Origin: Pinus tabuliformis
Taxonomy: Eukaryota; Streptophyta; Pinopsida; Pinales; Pinaceae
DNA: 64,000 bases
Reading direction: 5' to 3'
Assembly: GCA_031772625.1 (NCBI GenBank)
Contig: CM062814.1
Location: 828,018,757 to 828,082,756, forward strand
The notes under the pieces are model-generated. The model was not told where the DNA came from. It saw nothing but the letters and a program-made list of their open reading frames with translations, and did no database searches. Made by a program: the position numbers and the translations under genes. Positions 34,643-46,665 of this stretch are shown one piece after another (position 1 is the first letter of the stretch; every line of letters starts with the position of its first letter).

Positions 34643-36315
34643 CAAAGGGTGGGGTGACCCTTTACATTCCCTTTTGTGACAGTTCAACTACCCTCATAAC
34701 TCTTCAACTACTCTATGACTGTTACATCCAACTATTGACACTTGACTTACACTTGACATGACTCAATATTACAATGCACATGTACTCATGCGAGACAACA
34801 TGGCTTGAGAAATCCATGTAAGACATCACTGACACTTGGTCCACTGTGATGAGACCAACTCTTTGACATGCTTGTGATGATGAAGGTGGTGAGATGATGC
34901 CAATCTTGGGCATCTGTGATGGTGTGCATGCACCTCATGGTGACATCTTGTTGAAGCGAACTCTTGCCTTTGTTGAAATCGGTGCATTGGTTTAGATTCT
35001 TCATCCAACTCGTTTGCTAACATGCACATGGTCTTATTGGGTGCATCTGAACCATAAACACACTGATGCATAGTGTCTGTGTTGATCTTCAAGTGTGTGC
35101 TTGTGGTCATGCGCATCAATCTTTCTAAAGTACATGTTCAGCTCCAGTTGGACTTACTTCTTGTTTTCGCCTTGGTGAGTGCACTAAATGGGTTGGATTG
35201 CATGCGTGCACAAATGACAGGCATGCTACTAAATCCCTTGCATGCCATCAACAACACTGCTCATCATGTCTACTCTGTGTCAACTACTAGGATGGATCTA
35301 TAAATTGTACGGGCGCAGTTTCATCCGTCATTGCATGTTGCACCCACTGTTGTTCATGTTCCTGCTGTAACTCATTCATCTATCTTCACATGATCTTCAT
35401 GTCATGTCATCACCTCATAGCCTAAGTCTCCAAAGTTTCTTTCTTTATCAGTGGATCTGCTTGATCTTGCAACTTTGTTCTGCCTTTGTGTTGTCAACAA
35501 CTTTCCTCTTGTATTCATTGCATCCACTGCATTTGTTTTGTTCGCTACATTTGTTGTGCTCGTTGCATTCACTTCACTTGCTACATTCAATGTATTTACC
35601 GCGTTTGGTATGCTACCTTCAGTTGTTTTTCATGATGCTGCTTGATGTGATATCTTGATGTTATTGTCTACAAACTGTTAGAGTCGGTCTAGTCATCCCT
35701 CCGTCAGAGATCAAAACTCTTTTTGCATTTCATTTTTAGGTGTCCCATCTTTCTCGATCAGTTGCATTCTGCAGGAGCATGCCATAAATCTGACGGAAGG
35801 GCTTTGTCATTCATTCCCCTCATGTCTTGTACCTGTTGGCTTAGGTATTTTCATCAATGTTTATTAAAAGTCCATGACAGTCAATGTTTGATCTTTTAAT
35901 GGGCAAAGAGTCACGTCAATCATAGGTCTAGGGTTTTAAAAATTGAGTCATTAAAGTGTTCAAATGCCAGCAGGCCAGAGGGAGGTTCTACACATGTTTT
36001 CTATTTCGCGAATTTCATCATCATATTGATGGATTATGACTATTCTTCAAAACTTTGTTTTGAAGAAAAGTCAACATTTTGTCCTTTGTAATAATTTTCA
36101 AAAGTTTTCCGTTGTTGAACTATTTAGGCGTAGCCCTGGTCTCCTTTGCCAAATTCCATGTCATCTATCCCTGCAAAAATTTGCCAAGAATTTCATTGTT
36201 TCAGTGAAAAAATCAAAAAGGAAATTTAAAACAAAGTTGTATTAAAATAGAAAAAGTACTAATGCCAAAACATTATAAAGGTGGGTCTTGGAAAGTCAAA
36301 AATCAAATCCATGTC

Positions 36316-36324
36316 TTTATAAAG
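36316..36324 (+). promoter_or_regulatory. TATA-like site upstream of SOLO-C ORF
   Basis: TTTATAAAG lies about 0.8 kb before the ORF start and aligns with the SOLO-B site at 20189-20201. Weak evidence. Confidence 0.3.
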
Positions 36325-37122
36325 ATTTTTTCATGAAGATCAATTTCATTTGTATGCCAAGACCAAAGAGAAGCCATTCAAAGAAAATTGGTAGAGTTGG
36401 TGTGCGATTTGGGTGAAGTTGGAGGAAATTTGGCCGGCGCGGTGCATAGAGCAGGTGGCGTGATGCACTGGGAGAAATTGTCCAATATAATTCTGAACGG
36501 GTGCGGCGCACTAGAACGGCGCAGCACGTTGGGTATGCGGTGCGGCTCATACACCCGAAAGCCCGAAAATGTTTCAAATTTCTCCAAATTGCCATTTATT
36601 TCCGTGGATTCGCCAGGTAGGGTCGGCATCTCAATGTTTCATCCATTTTTGTGATAAGAGATGGTGGTTTATGGATGCTAATGATTGAAACAAAAATTCA
36701 AACCCTATCATTTTGAAATTCCTCACATCTAAACTGCTACCTAGGGCTTCAAAACATGTTTGCCACCAAGGTTACTCTTTTCCATTATTTCTTTTGTCCT
36801 TAATTCCCTTTGTTCGTTGACCCCATTGTTCCCCATCCCCTAAATTTATTAAACCCCTATCCTAAATTCCCTTTCCCAAAACTGTCAAATGTGAAAAACC
36901 CTATTCCCACACCTAAATCCTAAACCCCCTCCCATATTTCCCAAAAAAAAATCTCTCCCAATAATTCCTAATCCCTTGATATTATGTCCCTTTCCTAACA
37001 ATCCCTATTTCATTGGTTTTCCCCTTTGGTGGCAGAGTTGGCACACATTACTAAAAGAGTAGTCTAAACAGTTTTCATACACTAGCATCTTCATCTTCAA
37101 GGCAGTTTGAAAAACAGCAGTC

Positions 37123-38640
37123 ATGGCATCTGAGCATTCATCGGACTATGAAGTGGAAACCCAAAGTGACTCACCCTTGGAAGAACAGGCACCCCGGAGG
37201 CCTCATAAAAGTGGCAAACATGTTAGAGAAGAACCGACCACCCTTACAGAATTGTAGGCCTGCCCTCTTGCTATGTTGTGTTTCCAGCATCAGTCATGCT
37301 ATGAGTTTTTTCAAAAGGTGGCTAGTGTTCAATTTCATCATGAGCTGGCTCGTCTATTCGTGCTGCACTTACATGGAGATCAAGCTATCTTAGCCGGTGT
37401 CACCTTCACACTTACACCAGAATCTGTCTCATTAGCAACTGGCATACCGAACATTGGAGAACCATGGAACAAGAAGCAGAAGATTGACCGGCAGCATTAT
37501 GAGCCATACATTAAAACCGGTTTCTTGAGGCAGCTCAAGAGAGTGTTCCCATTCCGATATCTGAAAGATGAATATGCTCCACTAATGAAATTGATCATGA
37601 AATATTTCAGCTGTGAGGGACGGTTCTCTCGTCTATATGCTTATCACATCAGGTTGCTCATGCATTTCACCAGGGTATGGATGATGAACATTCCATATTT
37701 CATTTGCCGGAACATAGAGAGGATGACCACACTTGTGCAGCATAAAACCCCTCAGCAGCAACTTAACAGTGTCTATCATTTTTCTCTTATTAAAATTTTG
37801 GTGGTTCATCAGCTTGGATCACAGGGCATCACTTGGGATGATTTCATCTCCCATGACTTCTTCAGAGCTTCACAGGGATTATCAGAGGTTAAGCATGAAG
37901 GTGGACCTTCTCATCAGTATGAGCGCCATGAGACCGCTAGTGTGTCGGTATTCATCACATATCAGAGAGGCACCAGACATTTGTTTGTAGCAGCAAAGCG
38001 AGTGTTATCTCCACCTGGTGTGGAAGGGTCCTCGCTTCCTCCACTAGCATCACAGGTACAAGACAAAGGCAAGAGGCCAATGTAGGATGAGGAGCCTTCA
38101 AGTGAACCTTCAGGTGAAAGAGAGACCGACTTCATTCTCATTCATGATGATGATACAGATACGGGCCCACAAAGTGCCAAGCTTAGGGAGATCATCCAGG
38201 AGTGGCAAACAGAGATCCAAGCCTTATCCCTTCACTTGGATAGAGCTAATTGGAATATGAAATATTTGGAGAAGAGGAACAAACAGCTTGAAGATCAGCA
38301 AGCAATCATGGAGTTACAAAACATCTGCAAGAATCGCCAAGCTGCACAAAGGAGAAGAATTGAGCTCACGTCATTGGAGCAAGAGATTAATGAGGATCGG
38401 GAGTCTAATCTCGAGAGAGTTAACATGCACTTAGATAGGCTGTTGGACAAGGCTGATAAGGACCATGCATTGCTGAGACACATGGCTTTCCACTACATGG
38501 CGCGGAACAAGGTCTGCAAGGCACGGATCAGGAATTTAAAGGCAAAATTGAGGAAGGCAGTAAGGAAGCAAAAGACGCAAAGGGAGCTTGATCGTCTTCA
38601 GATATTGGCTGAAGCCTCTTTAGCCCAACATGACACTTAA
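37123..38640 (+). pseudogene. SOLO-C ORF: coiled-coil accessory protein, unknown function
   Basis: About 505 codons, starting MASEHSSDYEVET. Bases 37273-38085 are open for 270 codons and 38236-38640 for 134. The N-terminal globular part has FHHELARLFVLHLHGDQAI near 37335, LKRVFPFRYLKDEY near 37540, KYFSCEGRFSRLYAY near 37605 and HFSLIKILVVHQLG near 37785. An acidic linker (FILIHDDDTDTG) follows, then a helical Arg/Glu/Leu-rich tail. It shares its middle blocks with the extra ORF of GYP-1. It is broken in about two places, which is few for the age of its host. No enzymatic motif. Confidence 0.72.
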
Positions 38641-39999
38641 TGAAGAAGCTCCAGCCCAAATTTCAAAAACTTTGGGGCATTTTTGGCATTTTGGCAAATT
38701 TTGGTACAAAAAACAGGGTTTGTCTCCCTATGCGCCACGCCACGTGGCATGCGCTTTTGCTAGGGAGCTCCAAATTGCAAATATTTTATATTTCTAGATT
38801 TTTCATGAAAAATCATGACTTCTGGTGCATGGACAAGAAGTTTGGGCAAGTTTTGAGTCCTTAGGAGGTCAAAAACACTCACAAAAAGACCTTTCTGCCC
38901 CTATTTTGACACACAGGAAGCAGTCTTGGGAGATTGAAGTTTTAGAGGGGAAAATGAAAACCAAATTCAGAAATTCCACTTGGGTTGGAAAGTAGACAAG
39001 AAGGGCTTTCAAAAAAGCACACTTGGGCTCAATTTGGACTTCAGGAAGTGCCTCAAACTCAGCCTCAAAGTGGCACGATGCATAGAGGATTTGGCGTGAC
39101 GCATAGAGGATTTTTGCTCAATTTTTCACCTTCCAGCTCAGAAACTCAGCCAGTTTGACTAGTTTTTCTTTGTGATGTAATTTTTGATCTATCTTGATGT
39201 AATTGGATAAACATGATGTAATTTTGGCACTTATTTACTTGTTTTAGAGGATTCATTCACTAAAAAGTGAAAATTTAATGAATGAATCAATTTCCTACCT
39301 TATAGAGGCAAGTTGTTTTGATTGCCTAGATTTTAGTGCTTTGTTTAGAATTGGTTGAAACGGCTCCTAGAATGATGAGCTCGACCCCTAGAGGCAAGGG
39401 AATGGGTTGGGCTAGTCTATATCATGTAACTCCTAAGTCATTTTCAAGGTTGGACACTTGGGATTGCTTTGGCATATCATTGTACATTCTATCTCTGCAT
39501 TTTTGGCTAAGGAAAGACCAGGTTTTTGTAGCACTGTTTGGTATCCATGTGGGTTTATGTTTTGATGGTGTTCTTATCTAAGTAATTGTAAGTTCATTAA
39601 GGTTATGTGTATCATTTTCCTGTCTCTTCTTCTTAATTTGAACAAATGAGTGATTAAGGTAGAATCCATTAACTGTTATGCTCTGCCTTTGAATTTGTTT
39701 AAATTTCCATGTTTTCAACTGTTTAAGGAGAATTATTGAGACTCTCTTGCTCTCCCTAGCTCCTCACCAGTCTGGTCTATCCATTTCACTCAATTTAAAG
39801 CATAAAAACGATTTCCTTCCTTGCCCCAATCAGAACTCTGCAGAAATTGTCCCCGGACCCAAATTTTCCTTTCCCTTTTTTCCAACAAAAACCCCCAAAA
39901 ACTCAAATCAAATCCTTTGTACTTCATACCTAGCCTAAAATTAGCTTTTGTTTCAGTCATCTCGAGCCCCATCGATTATCTTTGCCGAGATTGACCCGG

Positions 40000-40038
40000 A
40001 GAGAGCCCTCTCTTGTCCTCGTAGGGCTAGCTACGAGG
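40000..40038 (+). promoter_or_regulatory. SOLO-C terminal palindrome and GGCTAG-loop hairpin
   Basis: AGAGAGCCCTCTCT (40000-40013) is followed by a perfect 8-bp stem CCTCGTAG/CTACGAGG around the loop GGCTAG (40017-40038), 67 bases from the element end. Confidence 0.7.
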
Positions 40039-40319
40039 CTGAGCGTGGTTTGATGTAGACATAGAACTTTGCCTTTTTAGCCTAAGGCAAATATAGGCTC
40101 TAACACAAACAACCTGATATCTTTGTGAGTAGGCAAGCTCATAGACATTTGAACGACTGCATCTCCAGGTGTGCTCTGAACATGTTTTCGACACTGCTCT
40201 CTTGGAAACCATTATACATGCACTATTGAGAGGCAGATAAACACCTGTAATATCTAGAGACATGGAAACACTCATGGAAATCAATCTATCAGTCGAAAAC
40301 CAAAATGAACTTGAGAACT

Positions 40320-40680
40320 GACTTGCAACATAACTGTGTAACTGATCCTAAAGGTTGCACAATTTCGGCCGGGAGGTCAGTAGAATGACTGCACAAGGCA
40401 AAGTCTGGGTTGCTAGGAGACTGACTGATTGCTGGAACTACACAATGCATAGTCTAGTTTAGCTGCTAACTGCTGGGATTTCCAATCTCAGCTGGTAATG
40501 GATGCAGGCTCAATGACTACATTGTGTAATTTTCTTGGTCAGCAGTCACTATCCCTCAGGATTGCGCAAACAGGCTTTGGGAATAGCTATTAGGTAGAAA
40601 TGTGCATTTCTAGGGAGGAAGCCAGAGACTTCCCTCTCAAGGTTGCGCAATGCTATCTGTTGAGGCAGAGTTCGGGCCAA
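40320..40680 (-). repeat. BIG-D 3' LTR palindrome array I
   Basis: Several decayed TGCGCAA or TGCACAA motifs at irregular spacing, for example gattgcgcaaac near 40560 and ggttgcgcaatgc near 40640. It corresponds to 46970-47290. Confidence 0.55.
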
Positions 40681-41384
40681 GGATGCCCAGACTCGCTGAC
40701 GGGCAACTGAAAGTGAATGTGAGTGTGAATGCATATTGATACTAAGTGTAAGCATAAGTGAATGATCATGTATGAAAATGGTGAATGACAGATTCAGAAA
40801 ATGGAACAACATGCATGTGGGTGAGGCAAGTCACTGAATCGGCGACCATTCACGAAAAACAGTTGCATGCATGCGATGGCAGTGAGATTTTGACGAAAAC
40901 TGAATTGGTGCTAGGACAAGCTAATATTCATGTAAACGACAGCAAGCGTTCAAACAAATCAAGAAAACAGTACTCATACAAGTGAAAACACAAAAAGCGA
41001 CAGAAATGCTACATAGGGCATGGGAAGCGGGCTTACCCCAAAATAACTGATTTGAATATGCCGACTGCTCCTAGATGTGACATGGGATGTCAGAGCTGAA
41101 AGGTTGATGTGAGGAATGAGCTTTGCAGCATCTGGTTGAAGCATTTTGATAACATCGAGGCTGGGACACACTTGCCACAAATCTAGGGAAAGCGACACTT
41201 AGTGGGAGGTTTATGAAATGATCCTTGCATGTAACCTCCAACTACTACAAAAATATCCTTGAAACAAGGGATGCCTTTGCATGCTGCCTTGGGAGAAGCA
41301 GTCGATGCATGCAAGTCAGTTTTTCTCTGTCCCGGAGGGAACCGGTCAACTCAGCTGCACATGCAAGAGACTGCTCGACTGCTG

Positions 41385-41645
41385 GGAGAAAATGCGCATT
41401 TCTGGTTGGGAGTTGGTTTGGCTGCCTAGTAGATATGCGCAATTTCTGGGCAGAGCAGCTGATCACTGCCCAGATTTGTGCAAATTCTAGGTTGAGCATC
41501 CATGCTGGGGAAAATTGCACAATTCCTGCTGGGAGTGTTGACTGGCAGAATTGCGCAATCTTGGAGTCTAGTAGGCTGCTAGACAGGATTACACAATTTC
41601 TGGATGGAAGGTTGGTTTCCCTCCAGAAATGCACAATTTTCTTGG
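41385..41645 (-). repeat. BIG-D 3' LTR palindrome array II
   Basis: About seven motifs at intervals of roughly 30-45 bases with the consensus attGCGCAATttctgg. The perfect palindrome ATTGCGCAAT occurs near 41555. Variants such as TGCACAAT and TACACAAT fit CpG decay. Confidence 0.65.
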
Positions 41646-41857
41646 GGAAGCTGCTCAGCCTATAGGTAGACCAAGTCCGAGTGAACAACCTGTGAGGGGA
41701 ATGCATCAAGCTATGATCGACAGGTTGCCTTTGTGTAAGGGAAACACTCAAGCTTGTGAACCTAATGAAGCAAGACAAGTTGTTGTGAAGGTTGGAAGAG
41801 AGGCTCCAAAACGAAGTTAAGGAAAAAATTTGGAGGGTGGTTGTAGCCGCTAAAACA

Positions 41858-43382
41858 CTTGGCAACACACTGGTAGAACTCCATCTCTCTGAATAGACCT
41901 TGTTCGTGAAAAGCAAGTCTAACACCTTCGGAAGTATTTCTTAGTTCTCAGCTCCTCTTGGTTTCACACCATCCTGATTGTAAGATGTAGCATCTGCCAA
42001 ACTCTTGGTCAATTGACACACATTCCAAGCGAAGTCAACACAGTTGTTTCGATTAGGGTTGAGGGATATATTGATGCACAAGAAGTATAGTCGTCAGAGT
42101 CTTGGTTTTATCTCTGGTGTTGCTCCGCTGCCAGTAGGCCTGGATAGTACCTCGGTGGAGTCACATAGGAACACAAGCATGGTTTCACTGTCAGTGAGCC
42201 TGGTTAGTACCCCGATGGAGTTACTTGCATCACCTCTCTGCACAAGAAGACTTTCTCTTCTTTCACCTTATTCATTTTCATTTTTTTCAAACAATTTTTG
42301 CTTTTTCGTTTTTTTCATTTTCATCTTCGTAACTGTGCATAACACTTATTCATTTCAGAGGCGGAAGAGGGACCCTGACTTATTGAGAGAGGAAGAGGTT
42401 GTTCCTATAGAGAATTATTTTATTATACCTCTGACATGCGTATTAAGGATTTCCCCCTCACCTTACTCTACTTGACTGAGCTGACAAGGGTTAACCCAAA
42501 AACAACCGACTAGAGTAGGTAACACTAGTTAGCATGCAAGCATTGTGTTTTCACCAAGGTTCACTTTGAATAGTATGTATTTTCCATCGACGTATCATGG
42601 ACTGAAAGTAACAAGTTCTTCATACAGAGGGAGGATGATAGATAACCAAGTAGTGATAGCAGCACACAGCCTCTTGTAGTTTACCCAGCTTGCTTCAAGA
42701 GTCATACATGGTTTCATGCGAACCTATCCTACGAAACAAAACAAGTGAACTAAAAAACAACAAAGCTAAGCAAGAGAAAAATCAAAAGTGAAAGCAAAGC
42801 AAGTAACAAGCAAGCAGAAAAACAAACAAACAAAGCAAGTAAGCAAACAAGCATGCAAGCAAACAACTCAAAAGAAAAAACTACTTCTACTCCTAAGCTA
42901 ACAGTGCATGGGTCATATCACATGAATTGATACTTCCAATGCAGCCATTGGCGCATTGGCTAACCCATGTTGGTGAAGGTAAGGTTCGTGAAAAAGACAG
43001 TTGTGCGAACCAGCAAACTAGAAAGATGTAACAGTGAAGAAAAACACACTCCAAGCTTACAAGTGACCACATATCAAAGATGAGTGATAGTACATGACAT
43101 GCATTCTATGGTGCTGCCATGATGTTGTGCTACACTGTGTGAAAATGTTGAGTGTATGCATTCTCTTGATGGTGACAAGCAAGAAAACAGGAAAAAGGTA
43201 TACCACTTGTGTTATGCGTGTGTGCTTGTTGTGTAAGATTCCTCCAACGCATGAGAAATGGGATCATGTAGTTTGGTGGAGGAAGTGAAATATGAGTGTT
43301 TGGTTAATCTTTAATGCAAAGCAGAGAGTGATGAGAAGCCTTGAGTGTTTCAACAATTTCCTGACCAGAAGTGAAACCAACC
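41858..43382 (-). other. BIG-D internal 3' region, mostly non-coding
   Basis: It corresponds to BIG-F 23351-24960. It holds an A-rich tract with repeated caagcaaa and aaacaaac words at 42735-42890. Weak coding matches to the gag tail occur between about 43080 and 43382. No pol domain is visible. Confidence 0.55.
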
Positions 43383-44780
43383 TTAGGACAACGAGGGCTT
43401 GACATAACTATTAGCTCGGGTTGAAGTTCCTCGATATTCTAGGGGTTTCGACCTCATGGACAGATATATCATCGTAGACCAGTGTCTTGGATATATTAAC
43501 AATGTTTGAATTAACATCGTGATCGGATGAGGAAGTGAATAGATCACGACAATCAATATCATAAAATTCAGGATGTTTGTCGGCATCCTCATGATTTGAT
43601 GAACCGAGCAGAGGCGTAAATGAGAAGAAAAGATGTTCACCCTCTGTGTTTTCAAGGAAGATAAATGACAGATTGAATGAATTTTCCGAGGAAGATGTGT
43701 CCTCTCTGCACTGTAATGACAGATTGACATCCGAGGTGTCCTGTGAATGATCGGAAGTAGAAACATTCGGAAATGGGTTTTCACAGGGGAAATCAGCAGT
43801 GGCAGAATCACAAGGGATGTCAGGATGAAGCGGATGAGGCACGACTTGAAGGGAGCCATCCTTCACCATGGGTTCTTCTTTAGATTCCCGCACACACTCA
43901 TCATGAATGATGGCACTGGTTGGCAACATAACACCAACTCCGTCGACAACTTGATCCTCATTTACAACAAGTGAGGAGTCTGGAATGGAAGAACACAAGA
44001 TAGTACAATCCAGGGGATCAACAGAATGTGAGGACGGAGGTCGAGGGGAAGAGTCCACGTGACAACCAACATGCTTGCAAGCCAAATCTACACAAATCTC
44101 AAGAGCAGGTGGGGTGGGAGAGTGTGACACTTCAACCCAAGTGTGTGCATGATCTCCCACATCACTCCACGATGGTGGAGCTGTTTGATGAGGTGAAGGT
44201 AGATAGTCACTTGTGACAGCAACTATGCCTGCCTATGATTGTGTATCTCCATCACCGAAGTGTGAAGAAGATACTCAAATCTGCCATCAATAAATTCCCA
44301 ATCAATATCATCTTCCAAGAATCGGTATGCAAGATTACAAAAGCACGTGTAAAACTGTTCAACGAATTCATCGGGTGCTTTTTGTAATTTCAAAATTTCT
44401 TTGTAGAGTGCTTGACGGTCGAAGTGATTGAAAGCATGGTCAATCTCTACGACCAGATGAGCAAGAGAATGAATGGATTTTTTGGGAAGTTTGGTACACC
44501 ATTGCATTGGGTGCCCTCGAAGCATGTAGATGAACAACGCGTAGTTCATGTATTCTTCAAAGAATCCATGTCTTTCGCATGAGCCTACACTGCCAACGGC
44601 ATGCCTTACCAATGCTACATAGCCTCCACCATCAAATGTTTTATGAGACGTGTTATCCGAGAGATTTTTTTGGATGATGAAATTGTTTCCATGAGACATA
44701 CATTCCGGAAGAGAAATTCGGTAGTTAGTCATGATAGATGTGTAGAGATTCAAAACAGATGTGAGGACTACATTTTTCAT
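43383..44780 (-). pseudogene. BIG-D gag-like ORF
   Basis: The first open stretch (44780-44223, 185 codons) has the plant gag-core layout: FFEEYMNYALFIYMLRGHPM, then W, then HAFNHFDRQALYKEILKLQK, then DEFVEQFYTCFCNLAYRFL. A second open stretch (44160-43411, 249 codons) is acidic, Ser/Pro/His-rich and lacks a zinc knuckle. In the family such proteins form the particle. No protease or RT follows. It is broken about two or three times. Confidence 0.7.
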
Positions 44781-44788
44781 CTCTGTTT

Positions 44789-44804
44789 CCTTCTAGCGCC
44801 AAAA
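44789..44804 (-). other. BIG-D primer binding site
   Basis: Directly inside the 5' LTR the minus strand reads TTTTGGCGCTAGAAGG, a TGGCGC-type primer site common in plant Ty3/gypsy elements. BIG-F has a worn version at 31437-31453. This fixes the minus orientation. Confidence 0.7.
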
Positions 44805-46540
44805 TGTTGACGTTGCTGGACCCGCCAACATGTCAAGGGGATCTCCTCGATAAGAAGTCCCAATCAAACCTCAAACTGTTTGGTGTAGGAGTCCCAAAAG
44901 TGGGTCATAAGGTAATGCCTTGACCGCGATGTTGCACAGAGGCAAGTAAGATAACTATGTCAATAGTAAGGGTGTGACCGCTATAGTGAATCAAGGAAGG
45001 TGTATGAGAGGTTCTAACAAGTGGGTTGAGATGAGGGTGAAGGTGAGTTCCAGGTTGAAAGGGATCAATCCCAACTCAGCTAGGAACACACAACACACAG
45101 GACATACACAGCATTTGGCGGAGCAGTCCACACTGATTCGACAGTCACAACATACAAGGTAAGATAACACGTATAGCACTAACAGATCAGTCTGAACGAG
45201 TGCAACGGTTGTTACAACAAGCTTCATATGAAAGGTCTATCTGATGTCTGACAGATAAGTCGACACAGACGAGACATCATTAACAACATATACAACACAT
45301 TTCCATTAATAGGTTATGAATTACAACAAATGAAACAGTTCATATGTAGAACACAGGTTAAAGCAACATGCATTACAAGTGTTAAAGATCAGTCTTACAA
45401 CATATACAATACATGTGTGAAAACGTGTTGGATATTATTATATAAAGAAGTGTAAGTTCCAATAATACAATACATCCATGTAAACCTGCTAGCCCCAATA
45501 GTGAAACATTACGGCCACATTCACCTGCTCCTCTAAAGAGATGAACTAGCTCCGTGCAATGGAGAAGCCAAGGCACGTTACAATATTGTCCAAGCTTTCT
45601 TCGAGATAGTCTTAACAAAAGCTTGGTTAATCAAAAGCCTATGCAATGAGTTATGAGGGACTATTAATAGCAAAGGGTGGGGTGACCCTTGACATTCCCT
45701 TTGTGACATTTCAACTACCCTCGTGACTCTTCACCTACTCTATGAGTGTTACATCAAACTATTAACACTTGACGTGACTCAACATTACAATGCACATGTA
45801 CTCATGTGAGACAACATGGATTGAGAAAGCCATGGAAGACATCACTGACACTCGGTCTATTGTGATGAGACCAACTCTTTGACATGCTTATGATGGTGAA
45901 GTTGGTGAGCTGATGCCAAGCTTGGTCATCCATGATGGTGTGCATGTACCTCATGGTGACATCTTGCTTAAGCGAACTCTTGCCTCTGTTGCAACCGATG
46001 CATTGGTTTGGCTCCTTCATCCAACTCATCTGCTAACATGCGCATGGTCTTCTTGGGTGCGGCTGAACCGACAACACACTAATGCATAGTGTTTGTGTTG
46101 ATATTCAAGTGTGTTATGCTGGTCATGCGCATCAATCTTGCCGAAGTACATGTTCAGCTCCAGTTGGACTTGCTTCTTGTCTTCGCCTCGGTGAGTGTGT
46201 TGAATGGGTTGGATTACATGCGTGTGCAAATGACATGCATGTTGCTGAATCCCTTGCATGTGATCAACAACACTGGTCACCATGTCTGGTCCATGTCAGC
46301 TGCTGGGATGGATCTATAACTTGTACAGGCATAGTTTCATCCATGAGTGCATGTTGCGCCCACTACTTTTCCTATTCCTGTTGTAACTCATTCGTCTGTC
46401 TTCACGCAATATTCATGTCGCATCATCACCTTATAGCCTGAGTCTCTGAAGTTTCTTTCATTATCAGTGGATTTGCTTGATCTTGCAACTTTGTTCTGCC
46501 TTTGTGTTGTCAAAAGCCTCCCTCTTGTATTCATTGTGTC

Positions 46541-46665
46541 CGCTGCATTCGCTGTGTTCATTGCATTCACTGTGTTCACTGCATTTGTTGTGTTCGTTGC
46601 ATTCGTTGCGCACATTGCGTTCGTTGCATTCGTTGCATTAGTTGTATTCATTGTGTTCAGTATGC
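46541..46665 (-). repeat. Degenerate 9-bp minisatellite within BIG-D U3 ORF remnant
   Basis: Repeats of the form ttcgttgcattc run through this stretch, read on the minus strand as a Thr/Asn/Ala repeat. The 3' LTR has a shorter version at 35515-35600. It occupies the place where BIG-F has about 1.8 kb of coding sequence. Confidence 0.6.

Larger units (their letters stand above)
35676..40105 (+). mobile_element. SOLO-C: solo giant LTR (4.4 kb) with internal ORF
   Basis: It is inserted in the BIG-D 3' LTR with an exact duplication, CAAAC, at 35671-35675 and 40106-40110. The empty site is seen at 46715-46735. Ends are TGTTAGAG and CTCTAACA. No terminal direct repeat, primer site or pol. It is a close relative of SOLO-B in inverted orientation, so the two form a large inverted pair about 15 kb apart. 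Confidence 0.82.
33775..41857 (-). repeat. BIG-D 3' LTR (interrupted by SOLO-C)
   Basis: It matches 44805-48504 in order: 33775-35670 pairs with 44805-46725, and 40111-41857 pairs with 46726-48504. A TATA-like CTATTTATAG (34632-34642 on the plus strand) sits where BIG-F has its TATA box. A shortened coding remnant of the U3 ORF is seen around 34826-35119 (minus). Confidence 0.83.

Noticed and set aside
41245-41925. Minus-strand open stretch of 226 codons in the BIG-D LTR
   Set aside because: It runs through the palindrome array, is not conserved in the other LTRs (48025-48504, 22855-23350) and resembles no protein.
42735-42890. Repeated caagcaaa words as a possible CRISPR-like or polypurine signal
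   Set aside because: No regular spacers, a eukaryotic context, and wrong position and strand for the polypurine tract; simple low-complexity sequence.
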